Below, piece after piece: positions 55,808-64,000 of a DNA stretch of 64,000 bases. This DNA comes from Zea mays. Lineage: Eukaryota; Streptophyta; Magnoliopsida; Poales; Poaceae. The DNA is taken from NCBI RefSeq assembly GCF_902167145.1, contig NC_050101.1:116713789-116777788 (forward strand), read 5' to 3'. The position numbers and the translations under genes were made by a program. The notes beneath the pieces are model-generated. The model was not told the origin of the DNA. It did not search any database and saw nothing but the letters and a program-made list of their open reading frames with translations. Positions within the stretch are counted from its first letter, which is position 1; each line of letters begins with the position of its first letter.

Positions 55808-58093
55808 ATGTCCGGTGGGGATGGACCTCCTCCCATTTTTGATGGTGACGATTTTCCTTATTGGAAAATTCGTATGGAAGCATACTTAGAGGCTATAGAC
55901 ATTGGTGTCTATAAAGCCGCCACACAAGGGTTTCCCCAACCTAGAGATCCCACAAATCTTGTAGGTGATGAGTTCAATTATGAGAAATGGAATGCGAAGG
56001 CCAAAAACACCCTTTTTAGAGGCCTTTGCAAAGATGTGTTCAATAGAGTTCGGAATCATAAAAATGCTCATGATTTGTGGATGGACATTTGTGCTCTACA
56101 CGAAGGAACTAGAAGTGAACGTGAGGAAAGATATCACATAGCTATGCGAAAGTTAAATTCTTTTGAAATGCTTGCTAATGAAAATGCAAACGCTATGTAC
56201 TCACGACTTAATATTCTTGTAGAGGAAGTCAATGGATTGGGGCTTACTCAAATCTCACAACCGGATGTTGTGAGGAAGATTCTCAGTGTCCTCCCAATAG
56301 ACAAATATGGACACATTGTCACTGTGCTACATCAAATGGATCTTTCGGTTACCACACCTACACAAATTTTGGGAAAGATCAATGCCCATGAAATGTACAT
56401 GCACATCAACGACAAAGAAGAATCATCTTCCAAAAGAAAGGATTTGGCTCTCAAAGCAAATCATGAAAGAAAAGGAAAAGCAAAAATACAAGTTGAGGAA
56501 GAATCCTCAAGTGATGATGACCTTGATGCAAACATTGCCTTGATGGTAAGGAAGACCACCAAGATGTTGAAGAAGCTAAATAGAGAAGGCATCAAATTTG
56601 ATTCAAGGAAGAAAAAGTTCTTTTCCAACAAAAGAAAGCCCATTTCTGAGATGGACTGCTACAACTGTGGTGAGCTTGGTCATCTTGCTCATCAATGCAA
56701 CAAGCCCAAGAAGAACAAGTTCAAGGGCAAGAAAGAAGATGACAGCGATGATGAAAAGAAGGAAAAGAAATTCTTCAAGAGAAAGGATGGGAAGCAAAAG
56801 AGGTTCCACAAGAAGAAGAATGGAAAGGCATATATTGTTGGCGACTGGCTCACCGACATCGAATCATCAAGTGGGTCTTCTTCAAGTGAAGAAGAAAATG
56901 ATGAAAAGGTTGCTGCCATCGCCGGGGACTTCTCTTCACCACCACCATCGCCATCATCCACCTCTCACCTATGCCTCATGGCTAGGGGTGAACGGAAGGT
57001 ACAAAATGATATTAATATTGATGATGATAGTGATAGTGATAGTGATGAAGAATTTGCTTCACCTTCATATGATGAGTTAGCTGACTTACTTAAAGAATAT
57101 ACTCAAATCATTAGAAAGTCAAAAGCTAAATGTGATAGGTTGAAAAATGAAAATGAATCTTCAAATGCCAAGTATGACATAGTTATAAAGGCTAGTGATG
57201 AAATAAAAGAAGAAAATAAAACTATGTCATCAACCATAAATGAGCTCACAAACTCCCTAAAAGATGCTAAGGAGAAGTATGACAAATTAAATGAAGCTAA
57301 TAGGGAGTTGCAAAATAGACTAGTTAAGATCAAGGAAGACTATACTCAAATTAAATTTGATCATGACAATCTTCTTGTTGAAAATGAACTTTTATCTTGC
57401 AAAACACATGAGGCTATTAACCCTGTTGTTAAGCTTGATGTAGCAACCTCATGTGATGATTTGATTCAAGAAGAGCAAACTAGTCTACATGCTGAATTGA
57501 CTGAAAAAGTTGAAGTCCTGACTTTAGACAACCAAAAATTGAAGAATTATTTGACTGATGCAACTACTAGAGGAAAAGTTGCTATTGAGAACAATGATTT
57601 CAACAATGAGTTGGCAGTGGATAATCAAAGGCTTAAGAATGAGGTCAAGAAACTAAAAAGTGAAAATGAACATCTTGCAACAAGTGTGCAAAAGTTCAAC
57701 AAGGGTCAATACCTCCAAAATGAGCTGCTTATGAACACTGTTATGAAAAATAACAAGAGTGGTATTGGATACAATGATTTTGTGCAAAAGAAAGCTATCA
57801 CTCAATACAAGCCAAAGCAGACTCACAAGCCTATCAAATGCTTTGAGTGTGGAAATGAAGGACATTTTGCCCACAACTGCAAAGCTAAACCACCAACTCC
57901 CTTGCCTAAGCACTCAAGACCATTTGCTTTCAATGCTCACTATGTTCTAAGAAAGGTTGCAAATGGAAAGATTAAGGTTACATTCCTAGGTCCACCAAAT
58001 AAGAGTAGACCTAGACAAATCTGGGTGGCAAAGTCCTTAATTGAGAGAGTCACTGGTCCTATGCAATATAGGGCTCTCAAAACTCAAGCTTGA
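55808..58093 (+). CDS. gag: Intact sirevirus gag of element G
   Basis: A 761-aa ORF without breaks, starting MSGGDGPPPIFDGDDFPYW 38 bases after the PBS. The copia gag core (UBN2 type) covers about residues 15-200: WMDICALHEGT, then QPDVVRKILSVLP. The first CCHC knuckle, CYNCGELGHLAHQC, is at residues 284-297. A long Lys/Asp-rich region follows (300-400). A coiled coil runs through about 420-630 with repeated KxEN units. The second knuckle, CFECGNEGHFAHNC, is at 678-691. The C-terminal sirevirus pattern is RQIWVAKSLIERV. Gag would form the particle and bind RNA. Codon 246 is followed by GTAAGG, a good splice donor at 56546 (see findings). The TGA stop is at 58091. Confidence 0.95.
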   Translation: MSGGDGPPPIFDGDDFPYWKIRMEAYLEAIDIGVYKAATQGFPQPRDPTNLVGDEFNYEKWNAKAKNTLFRGLCKDVFNRVRNHKNAHDLWMDICALHEGTRSEREERYHIAMRKLNSFEMLANENANAMYSRLNILVEEVNGLGLTQISQPDVVRKILSVLPIDKYGHIVTVLHQMDLSVTTPTQILGKINAHEMYMHINDKEESSSKRKDLALKANHERKGKAKIQVEEESSSDDDLDANIALMVRKTTKMLKKLNREGIKFDSRKKKFFSNKRKPISEMDCYNCGELGHLAHQCNKPKKNKFKGKKEDDSDDEKKEKKFFKRKDGKQKRFHKKKNGKAYIVGDWLTDIESSSGSSSSEEENDEKVAAIAGDFSSPPPSPSSTSHLCLMARGERKVQNDINIDDDSDSDSDEEFASPSYDELADLLKEYTQIIRKSKAKCDRLKNENESSNAKYDIVIKASDEIKEENKTMSSTINELTNSLKDAKEKYDKLNEANRELQNRLVKIKEDYTQIKFDHDNLLVENELLSCKTHEAINPVVKLDVATSCDDLIQEEQTSLHAELTEKVEVLTLDNQKLKNYLTDATTRGKVAIENNDFNNELAVDNQRLKNEVKKLKSENEHLATSVQKFNKGQYLQNELLMNTVMKNNKSGIGYNDFVQKKAITQYKPKQTHKPIKCFECGNEGHFAHNCKAKPPTPLPKHSRPFAFNAHYVLRKVANGKIKVTFLGPPNKSRPRQIWVAKSLIERVTGPMQYRALKTQA

Positions 58094-58110
58094 ATTGTCT
58101 GTGAATGTAG

Positions 58111-61100
58111 GTGAACTACAAGACCGGTGGGAGCCATTGGGTTATTGACAGTGGATGCACACAACATATGACAGGCAACCCACGGATGTTCACCTCATTA
58201 GATGAGAATGTTGATGGTCAAGATAAAATCACATTTGGAGACAACTCAAAAGGAAAAGTACAAGGACTTGGCAAGGTGGCAATCTCAAATGATTTATCAA
58301 TATCAAATGTTCTCTTAGTTGCACCCTTGAGCTTCAATTTATTATCAGTGGGACAACTCTGTGATCTTGGACTTCAATGCTTATTCACTCCATCAGAGGT
58401 TATTGTAACAAAAATGGATGATGAATCAATGGTATTCAAGGGTTTTAGATACAACAACCTCTACTTAGTGGATTTCACTTCAGAAGATGCAGACTTAAGA
58501 ACTTGCCTCTTCACCAAAGCTTCTCTTGGATGGCTTTGGCATAGGAGGCTTGCACATGTTGGGATGAGCACACTCAAGAAGGTATTAAAGAAAGATATGG
58601 TTAGAGGATTAAAGGATGTGGTATTTGAAAAGGACAAGCCATGCAGTGCATGTCAAGCTGGAAAGCAGGTTGCTAATACACATCCCACTAAAGCTTTCAT
58701 GTCAACATCAAGGCCACTGGAACTACTTCATATAGATTTATTTGGACCTACAAATTATGTCAGTGCCGGTGGCAACCTCTACTGTCTAGTGATTGTTGAT
58801 GACTTCTCAAGATACACTTGGGTGTTCTTTCTCCATGACAAATCTGAAGTTGCATCTATATTCAAGAAGTTTGCCAAGAAAGCACAAAATGAATTTGATT
58901 GCAAGATTAAGAAGATTAGAAGTGACTATGGCAAAGAATTTGACAACACCAACATTCATGAGTACTGTGATGAAATTGGGATCAAGCATGAAGTATCTGC
59001 CACATATACACCTCAACAAAATGGAGTTGTTGAAAGGAAAAATAGGACCTTGATCACTCTTGCAAGAACAATGATTGATGAGTATAACACACCGGAGAGG
59101 TTTTGGGCCGAAGCTGTCAACACTGCTTGCTATGCATCAAACAGGCTATTTCCTCACCGGCTACTTGCGAAGACTCCTTATGAACTGCTAAATGGGAAAA
59201 AGCCAGACGTCTCTTTCTTCCGGGTGTTTGGGTGCAAATGCTACATCTACAAAAAACGCCATCATCTAGGGAAGTTTCAAAGACGTTGTGATATTGGTTT
59301 TCTTTTGGGTTATTCATTAAAGTCCAAAGCATATCGAGTATTCAACCATGCCACTGGCGTGGTAGAAGAAACATATGATGTGGAATTTGATGAGACTAAT
59401 GGCTCCCAAGGAGCACTTGAAAATCTTGATGATGTAGGTGATGAGCCACTTAGGGAAGCAATGAAGAACATGCCTATTGGAGCTATCAAACCAAAAGAAG
59501 ATGAAGAAGAGGTGCAAATCATTGACAAGCCTTCTTCATCAAATGTACCACAAGATGATGAAAAAGATGAGAGGCATGCAAATGAAGATACATTTGTCTC
59601 TCATGAACAAGCAAGGGTACAAGCCGAAGATGTTGATGCTCCAGGATCTTCTTCCCAAGTGGTTGACAGGAGGAACTCATCACTACTTCAAGCTCATCCT
59701 CAAAACCAAATCATCGGGAGTCCTTCACAAGGGGTTATTACTCGATCACATAAACATGCTAATTTTATTGAACATCACTCTTTTGTTTCTTGTGTTGAGC
59801 CTACTTGTATAGATGAGGCGCTACAGGATCCGGACTGGGTGAATGCCATGCATGAAGAACTTAACAACTTCACCCGCAACGAAGTTTGGACCCTGGAGAA
59901 ACCCCCACAAGATGCAAGAATCATTGGAACAAAGTGGGTGTTCAGAAACAAACAAGATGATCAAGGTGTGATTGTAAGAAACAAGGCAAGACTTGTTGCA
60001 AAGGGATTCTCTCAAGTTGAAGGCTTAGATTTTGGAGAGACCTTTGCACCGGTTGCTCGACTGGAAGCCATCCGTATCCTACTTGCATATGCATCATGTT
60101 ATGATATAAAACTTTATCAAATGGATGTAAAAAGTGCATTTTTAAATGGCTTCATAAATGAACTTGTATATGTTGAGCAACCGCCTGGATTTGAAGACCC
60201 TAGATATCCTAACCATGCTTACAGGTTGTCCAAGGCGCTATATGGGCTAAAGCAAGCTCCAAGGGCTTGGTATGAGCGTCTTCGCGACTTCCTCATCGAA
60301 AAGGGCTTCAAAATCGGGACCGTCGACACAACTCTCTTCACAAAGAAACATAACAGTGATATTTTCATTTGTCAAGTATATGTTGATGATATAATCTTTG
60401 GCTCGACAAATGACTGTCATTGCAAGGAATTTGGTGAGTTGATGTCGAAGGAGTTCGAGATGTCAATGATTGGTGAGCTAACATACTTCCTCGGCTTTCA
60501 AGTCAAGCAAATGAAAGATGGCAACTTTCTCTCACAAGAGAAGTATACCAAAGACTTGTTGAAAAGGTTCAACATGGAGAAGTGCAAACCAATCAAGACC
60601 CCCATGCCTACAAATGGACATCTCGACTTAGATGAGGGAGGTAACCCGGTTAATCAAACTCTCTACCGTTCTATGATTGGTAGTTTATTATACCTTACCG
60701 CATCTAGGCCCGATATTATGTTTAGTGTCTGCATGTGTGCTAGATTTCAATCTAATCCTAAGAAAGCTCATCTTCGCGCTGTTAAGAGAATTCTTAGGTA
60801 TCTCAAGCACACCACAAGCGTTGGTCTGTGGTATCCCAAAGGAGCTACTTTTGATTTAATTGGCTATTCCGATTCAGATTATGCCGGTTGCAAAATTGAT
60901 AGGAAAAGTACTTCTGGGGGATGCCATCTGCTTGGTAGATCACTAGTTTCATGGACATCCAAAAAGCAAAATAGTGTTGCCTTGTCAACTGCCGAAGCGG
61001 AATACATTGCCGCATGTGCTTGTTGCACACAGATTTTATATATGAAGCAAACTCTTCTAGACTATGGCGTAGTTCTAGAAAAAGTACCTTTGTTGTGTGA

Positions 61101-61332
61101 TAATGAGAGTGCTGTTAAAATTGCTAATAATCCTGTACAACACTCTCGCACCAAGCACATTGATATCCGTCATCACTTCCTTAGAGATCATGTTGCTAAA
61201 GGAGATATCATTTTAGAAGGAGTGAGGTCGGAAGATCAATTAGCGGATATTTTCACTAAGCCACTTGATAAGACCCGCTTTTGCATGTTGAGGAATGAAC
61301 TAAATATCCTTGATCTCAGAAATTTTATGTGA
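58111..61332 (+). CDS. pol: Intact pol of element G: protease, integrase, RT, RNase H
   Basis: 1073 codons from after a TAG at 58108-58110. The frame has no usable ATG at its start, so it is probably translated as a fusion. The protease has VIDSGC (Asp 13). The integrase zinc region is [11 protein letters not shown] ... CSACQAGKQ (about 140-185). The integrase core has LLHIDLFGP (Asp about 208), IRSDYGKEF (Asp about 272, with Tyr where Asn is usual) and GVVERKN (Glu about 308). The acidic linker is at about 440-530. The RT has [11 protein letters not shown] and YVDDIIFGS (Asp pair about 759-760). RNase H has [16 protein letters not shown] and DIFTKPLDK. The order PR-IN-RT-RH is Ty1/copia. Pol lies in the -1 frame relative to gag, 17 bases after the gag stop. 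Nothing is missing, so the protein could be active. Confidence 0.95.
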   Translation: MNYKTGGSHWVIDSGCTQHMTGNPRMFTSLDENVDGQDKITFGDNSKGKVQGLGKVAISNDLSISNVLLVAPLSFNLLSVGQLCDLGLQCLFTPSEVIVTKMDDESMVFKGFRYNNLYLVDFTSEDADLRTCLFTKASLGWLWHRRLAHVGMSTLKKVLKKDMVRGLKDVVFEKDKPCSACQAGKQVANTHPTKAFMSTSRPLELLHIDLFGPTNYVSAGGNLYCLVIVDDFSRYTWVFFLHDKSEVASIFKKFAKKAQNEFDCKIKKIRSDYGKEFDNTNIHEYCDEIGIKHEVSATYTPQQNGVVERKNRTLITLARTMIDEYNTPERFWAEAVNTACYASNRLFPHRLLAKTPYELLNGKKPDVSFFRVFGCKCYIYKKRHHLGKFQRRCDIGFLLGYSLKSKAYRVFNHATGVVEETYDVEFDETNGSQGALENLDDVGDEPLREAMKNMPIGAIKPKEDEEEVQIIDKPSSSNVPQDDEKDERHANEDTFVSHEQARVQAEDVDAPGSSSQVVDRRNSSLLQAHPQNQIIGSPSQGVITRSHKHANFIEHHSFVSCVEPTCIDEALQDPDWVNAMHEELNNFTRNEVWTLEKPPQDARIIGTKWVFRNKQDDQGVIVRNKARLVAKGFSQVEGLDFGETFAPVARLEAIRILLAYASCYDIKLYQMDVKSAFLNGFINELVYVEQPPGFEDPRYPNHAYRLSKALYGLKQAPRAWYERLRDFLIEKGFKIGTVDTTLFTKKHNSDIFICQVYVDDIIFGSTNDCHCKEFGELMSKEFEMSMIGELTYFLGFQVKQMKDGNFLSQEKYTKDLLKRFNMEKCKPIKTPMPTNGHLDLDEGGNPVNQTLYRSMIGSLLYLTASRPDIMFSVCMCARFQSNPKKAHLRAVKRILRYLKHTTSVGLWYPKGATFDLIGYSDSDYAGCKIDRKSTSGGCHLLGRSLVSWTSKKQNSVALSTAEAEYIAACACCTQILYMKQTLLDYGVVLEKVPLLCDNESAVKIANNPVQHSRTKHIDIRHHFLRDHVAKGDIILEGVRSEDQLADIFTKPLDKTRFCMLRNELNILDLRNFM

Positions 61333-61794
61333 AATGTCAAATGGTGTTGTCACCTGCTTTGCATATTTAAATTCCTTGTATTGCATCTAGGACTTGTCTA
61401 ACCTAGTTGAGATAACCGCCAATAAAGCGAGTGAAAAAGCTTAACTCGGGTCAAACCTGACAAGTCTTAGTTTTTAAGCTTTTAGCACTTAAATTCTTAC
61501 TTTCTATGCAATTATTGGTTATTGAAATGTGCATGAGGTACTGCACTTAGGGGGAGTATTCAAAACTCAAATCACTCATGAAAACCCCGAGTGCAAACCA
61601 AAATGCAAATTTCACCATTTGCCTATTTTCTCTAAAAATTATCTAGCCTATGGCAAAATATTTTGAAAAGTATATGAGGGTGCCAATACCTGTCCCAACA
61701 AGTGTTATTTTGTGTGATTATAAGTTGGGATTTGGTTTGGTTAGGAGTTAGATAGAAAAATTCAAAATTTTCCAAACTCCCCTCTGTCTGGGCT
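61333..61794 (+). other. Spacer after pol of element G, part 1
   Basis: Non-coding, AT-rich, with one AGGGGGAG tract at 61550-61557 followed by TATTCAAAACTC, as in the post-pol region of the other sireviruses. Confidence 0.6.
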
Positions 61795-61963
61795 CACCGG
61801 ACAGTCCGGTGTGCACCGGACACTGCACTGTGCAATGTTCGGTGCACCGGCAGCCGCGCGCTAAAATTCATTTTCCTGTGCGCTGTCCGGTGGTTCACCG
61901 GACAGCTACTGTGCGCTGTCCGGTGTGCACCGGACAGCCACTGTAGACTGTCCGGTGTGCCCA
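61795..61963 (+). promoter_or_regulatory. Internal cluster of LTR-type palindromes upstream of ORF3
   Basis: Units of the form CACCGGACAGTCCGGTG, GTGCACCGGACA and CTGTCCGGTG repeat in both orientations over about 170 bases, outside any LTR. In the LTRs the same units lie just upstream of the TATA box. Here a TTTTTAAAAA sequence follows at 61971-61980. A second promoter or processing site for ORF3 is possible. Confidence 0.55.
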
Positions 61964-62959
61964 TCTCGCGTTTTTAAAAATGCCTCCAGCCCGCAAAGCC
62001 GAGCCAGAGGTTTCTTTTTCCCAGCCAGCCGCCAGTTCTCCTCTGTTCTTGGCGATTCCACCCCTCACCGGCGGCCACCATCTCCGGCCACCATCTCCGG
62101 CGACCTCGTCTCTCTCCTTCCCTCTCTCGGTGAGCAGGTCTTCCCCCTGTCTCCTGTTCTTCTCCCTCTCAGTTCCCTGTGTTGAGTTTGCCTCTTCTCC
62201 ACCCCTTCTCACACCTCTTCCAAATCTGTGAATTCCTGTGAAATCTGGAGATTTCTTGTTGTGGAATGTGTTCCTTTGTATGCCTTAAACTCCATTGCAG
62301 GTTTCTAGCTCCTTCGGGAGGGCATTCCCACCTCAAATAAGCTTTTCACCGAAACCCTAAATCCCCGCCCTTCACGTGTTCGGTGAAATGCCTAAACCAC
62401 CCAAACTTGCTCCAATTGAACCCAAATTTTTCAGGCACCTTCACCACACTCCCAGTAACCTACTTGCCAAATTTCACACCAATCCGAGGTCCCAAGCTTA
62501 AATTTCACCAAAATTCCCGTTTTGCGCGATCGTTTCCGAGCCGTGTGCCCCAAACCCTATTTCTTCGCCTAAATTCAAACCAAGCACACACTTCACTCAT
62601 ATTGACCTATATAAACCTATTCGTGAAGTATCGGCTCAATCCCATATCGTTTCGTGCCTCAATTCGAATTCCAATCATCCTATGTCACTATTTGACTTCT
62701 TGATCGTCCCGTCCCGTGCCATATCTCTCTGTGTATGTATTTATTCACATTTCATATGCTTATGACTATGTGACTAATACGTGCTCACCTCTTCTGTCAT
62801 TTCAGTGACCTTGTGTGACCGTGTGCCGTCTCTCGTCCTGCCTGGATCGTCACCTCTCGTGTGAGCTTTCCAGGTAGACATCTCACTCTTTGCTAAATCT
62901 ATCGGTTACTTTTGCTCTGTGCTTAGTCTCTCTATCTCATTTGCAGACATTAGTTCAGG
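61964..62959 (+). other. Leader-like region of ORF3 with splice-site candidates and a short upstream ORF
   Basis: A C/T-rich stretch (61980-62220) resembles a plant 5' UTR. Candidate intron 1 is 62130-62805: donor TCGGTGAGC, branch-like GACTAATA, then CTTCTGTCATTTCAG. Candidate intron 2 is 62874-62946 (73 nt): donor CAGGTAGAC, end CTCATTTGCAG, 13 bases before the ORF3 ATG. A small ORF starts at 61980 (MPPARKAEP); if intron 1 is removed it would meet a stop immediately. This gene-like leader is not seen in A, B or E. Splicing is inferred from motifs only. Confidence 0.45.
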
Positions 62960-64000
62960 ATGCCGCGCACGAAGAATGCGTCGGCGTCAGGGGGTGGCGA
63001 TGACGAGGACCCTCGTCGCCCCTTCAGGCAGGTGAAGGGCAAGACTGTCTTTTTGGAGCAGCAGGAAGGCCGCAAGAAGCGGCGTTCGGACAGAGAGGCT
63101 CGTGCAGCAGCAGCAGCTGCAGCAGCCGCTGCGCAGGCAGCACTTGGAGATCAGCCGGATGTTCCATCAGATCAGATTGCTTTCCGTGCTCGTCGTCTCG
63201 CCTCCCGGTCTCGCTCCTCCACTCACACCTCCGCTTCCACTCCGCCACCCACTCTGCCTGCTCCAGTCACTCCTATTGCTCCATCCACCTCCACCGCCAT
63301 ACCCACTACCAGTACTACGCCAGCTTCCACTGCTTCCCCTGCCCCCGCTCCCGCTTCAGCTCCTCCTGTCCCTCCACCTCGCTTCCGGGAGCGTGATGAG
63401 ACTGAGGTCCGTCCTCTGGCTTCGGATCCTCGTCTGTTTGATCTTCAGCGTGCTACTGCAGCACGGGTACGTCGGTTCAGGTACGTACCCGTGGAGTCCT
63501 GGCTACCAGCTCAGAGAGACCCAGCAGCTGGTGTTCTTTTCAGTACACGGATTCAGGAGTCATTCTTCAGGGCTCAGTTGTCTGCTCAGATTGCGCTGCG
63601 CGTGCACCGCCTCTTGGATCTTCCAGCTTTTCTGCTTGCAGCCGGTGCTGAGTCTGAGGCGCATCTCACCTATCTGCCTGGCCTACTGACCCTTTTGACT
63701 ATCAGCGGCAGATATGTTGAGGAGTGGGTCCGCGTCTTCTACGCCTCTGTTTGGATTGACCCGGATCATCATTGGATGAGGTTCCGCTTTGAGCGCGAGG
63801 ATGTCACGATCACTGCCAGTCAGATCAGACAGCTATTTGGATTCCCTGAGTCGACGACTCGCCTTCATAGCCTCTGCTACGGCACTTCAGATCCTCCACG
63901 TCGCCCTCACGGCGGTGTAGCTCCAGGGACAGCTCACGTCGCGGCTCTGTTCCGCCCGCCTTTCTCAGATGGGTCGCGACGTTCTCCAGCAGACTTTACT
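62960..64000 (+). CDS. Third ORF of element G ('envelope-like' position), N-terminal 347 codons, open at window edge
   Basis: It starts at the ATG MPRTKNASASGGGDD, and the frame is open to the last base. A basic cluster GRKKRRSDREAR lies at about residues 38-49, a likely nuclear localisation signal. An Ala run follows (about 50-61), then a long Pro/Ser/Thr/Ala-rich linker (about 95-150). From about residue 175 a folded domain begins: FRYVPVESWLPAQ, then VEEWVRVFYASVWIDP, HHWMRFRFEREDVTIT, LFGFPESTTRLHSLCYG. This resembles the 'putative plant transposon protein' domain (PF20167 type) found next to grass retrotransposons. No signal peptide or membrane segment is seen in this part, so a true envelope is doubtful. 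GC-rich third positions differ from the AT-rich gag and pol of the same element, which suggests capture from another source. The function is unknown. Confidence 0.8.
   Translation, partial: MPRTKNASASGGGDDEDPRRPFRQVKGKTVFLEQQEGRKKRRSDREARAAAAAAAAAAQAALGDQPDVPSDQIAFRARRLASRSRSSTHTSASTPPPTLPAPVTPIAPSTSTAIPTTSTTPASTASPAPAPASAPPVPPPRFRERDETEVRPLASDPRLFDLQRATAARVRRFRYVPVESWLPAQRDPAAGVLFSTRIQESFFRAQLSAQIALRVHRLLDLPAFLLAAGAESEAHLTYLPGLLTLLTISGRYVEEWVRVFYASVWIDPDHHWMRFRFEREDVTITASQIRQLFGFPESTTRLHSLCYGTSDPPRRPHGGVAPGTAHVAALFRPPFSDGSRRSPADFT

Larger units (their letters stand above)
54262..64000 (+). mobile_element. Element G: well-preserved sirevirus with a third ORF, runs off the window
   Basis: 5' LTR 54262-55755, PBS, intact gag (55808-58093), intact pol (58111-61332), a palindrome-bearing spacer, and a third ORF from 62960 to the edge. 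The 3' LTR is outside the window. The candidate TSD on the left is GCAAG. It differs in LTR start (TGAAAGCATCTAGG) and in gag and pol sequence from A, B and E, so it is a separate sirevirus family. It is the only element here with intact gag and pol. Confidence 0.92.

Noticed and set aside
63102..63689. 195-codon ORF MQQQQLQQPL... in ORF3
   Set aside because: It lies in another frame of the GC-rich ORF3, whose frame from 62960 is open and carries the recognisable domain.
62960..64000. Calling ORF3 an envelope protein
   Set aside because: Its position fits the 'env-like' gene of sireviruses, but no signal peptide or transmembrane segment is visible and a nuclear signal-like cluster is present.

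Overview
This is nuclear DNA of a grass, most likely maize (Zea) or a close relative. The evidence is the density of nested LTR retrotransposons, the palindrome family CACCGGACTGTCCGGTG in almost every LTR, and the Ty1/copia Sirevirus type of these elements: PBS TGGTATCAGAGC, repeated AAGGGGGAG tracts before the 3' LTR, and CCHC-knuckle gag followed by PR-IN-RT-RH pol. The species call is an inference. I recognise one ordinary host gene.

Layout. 1-2146 is the 5' end of a non-sirevirus copia element on the minus strand (LTR, gag and protease), cut by the window edge. 2147-10669 is intergenic: two MITE-like or fold-back elements, microsatellites, a piece of an old sirevirus, and a small intronless gene for a probably N-myristoylated protein at 5902-6240 (minus). 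10670-10882 plus 53868-53906 is one minus-strand hAT/ZMYM-type dimerisation-domain pseudogene, split by a 43-kb nested insertion.

The nest can be read from target-site duplications (TSDs). Solo LTR Z (10883-53862, TSD ATAAG) was hit twice. Element A (10959-37145, TSD ACTAA) contains B (13382-30345, TSD GATAG). B contains C, a 4.57-kb solo LTR on the minus strand (13940-18508, TSD ACACG), and D, a sirevirus with gag but no pol (19909-26267, TSD TCTTC). Element E (37713-53237, TSD ATTGC) contains F, a second gag-only sirevirus on the minus strand (44754-51382, TSD not matching). A, B and E have the usual gag and pol order but carry many stops, frameshifts and deletions. D has an intact gag. F has an interrupted gag and a promoter-less 5' LTR.

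From 54262 to the window end lies element G, the best preserved. It has a 5' LTR, a PBS, an intact 761-aa gag and an intact 1073-codon pol. Downstream of pol is a third long ORF, open from 62960 to the window edge, in the place where some sireviruses carry an 'envelope-like' gene. It is preceded by its own cluster of LTR-type palindromes and by good splice-site candidates. In G the gag and pol frames cannot be joined by simple readthrough or a -1 shift, but splice-like sites at the right phase are present. These two points are the most interesting in the window. All functional statements come from reading motifs; no database search was run.
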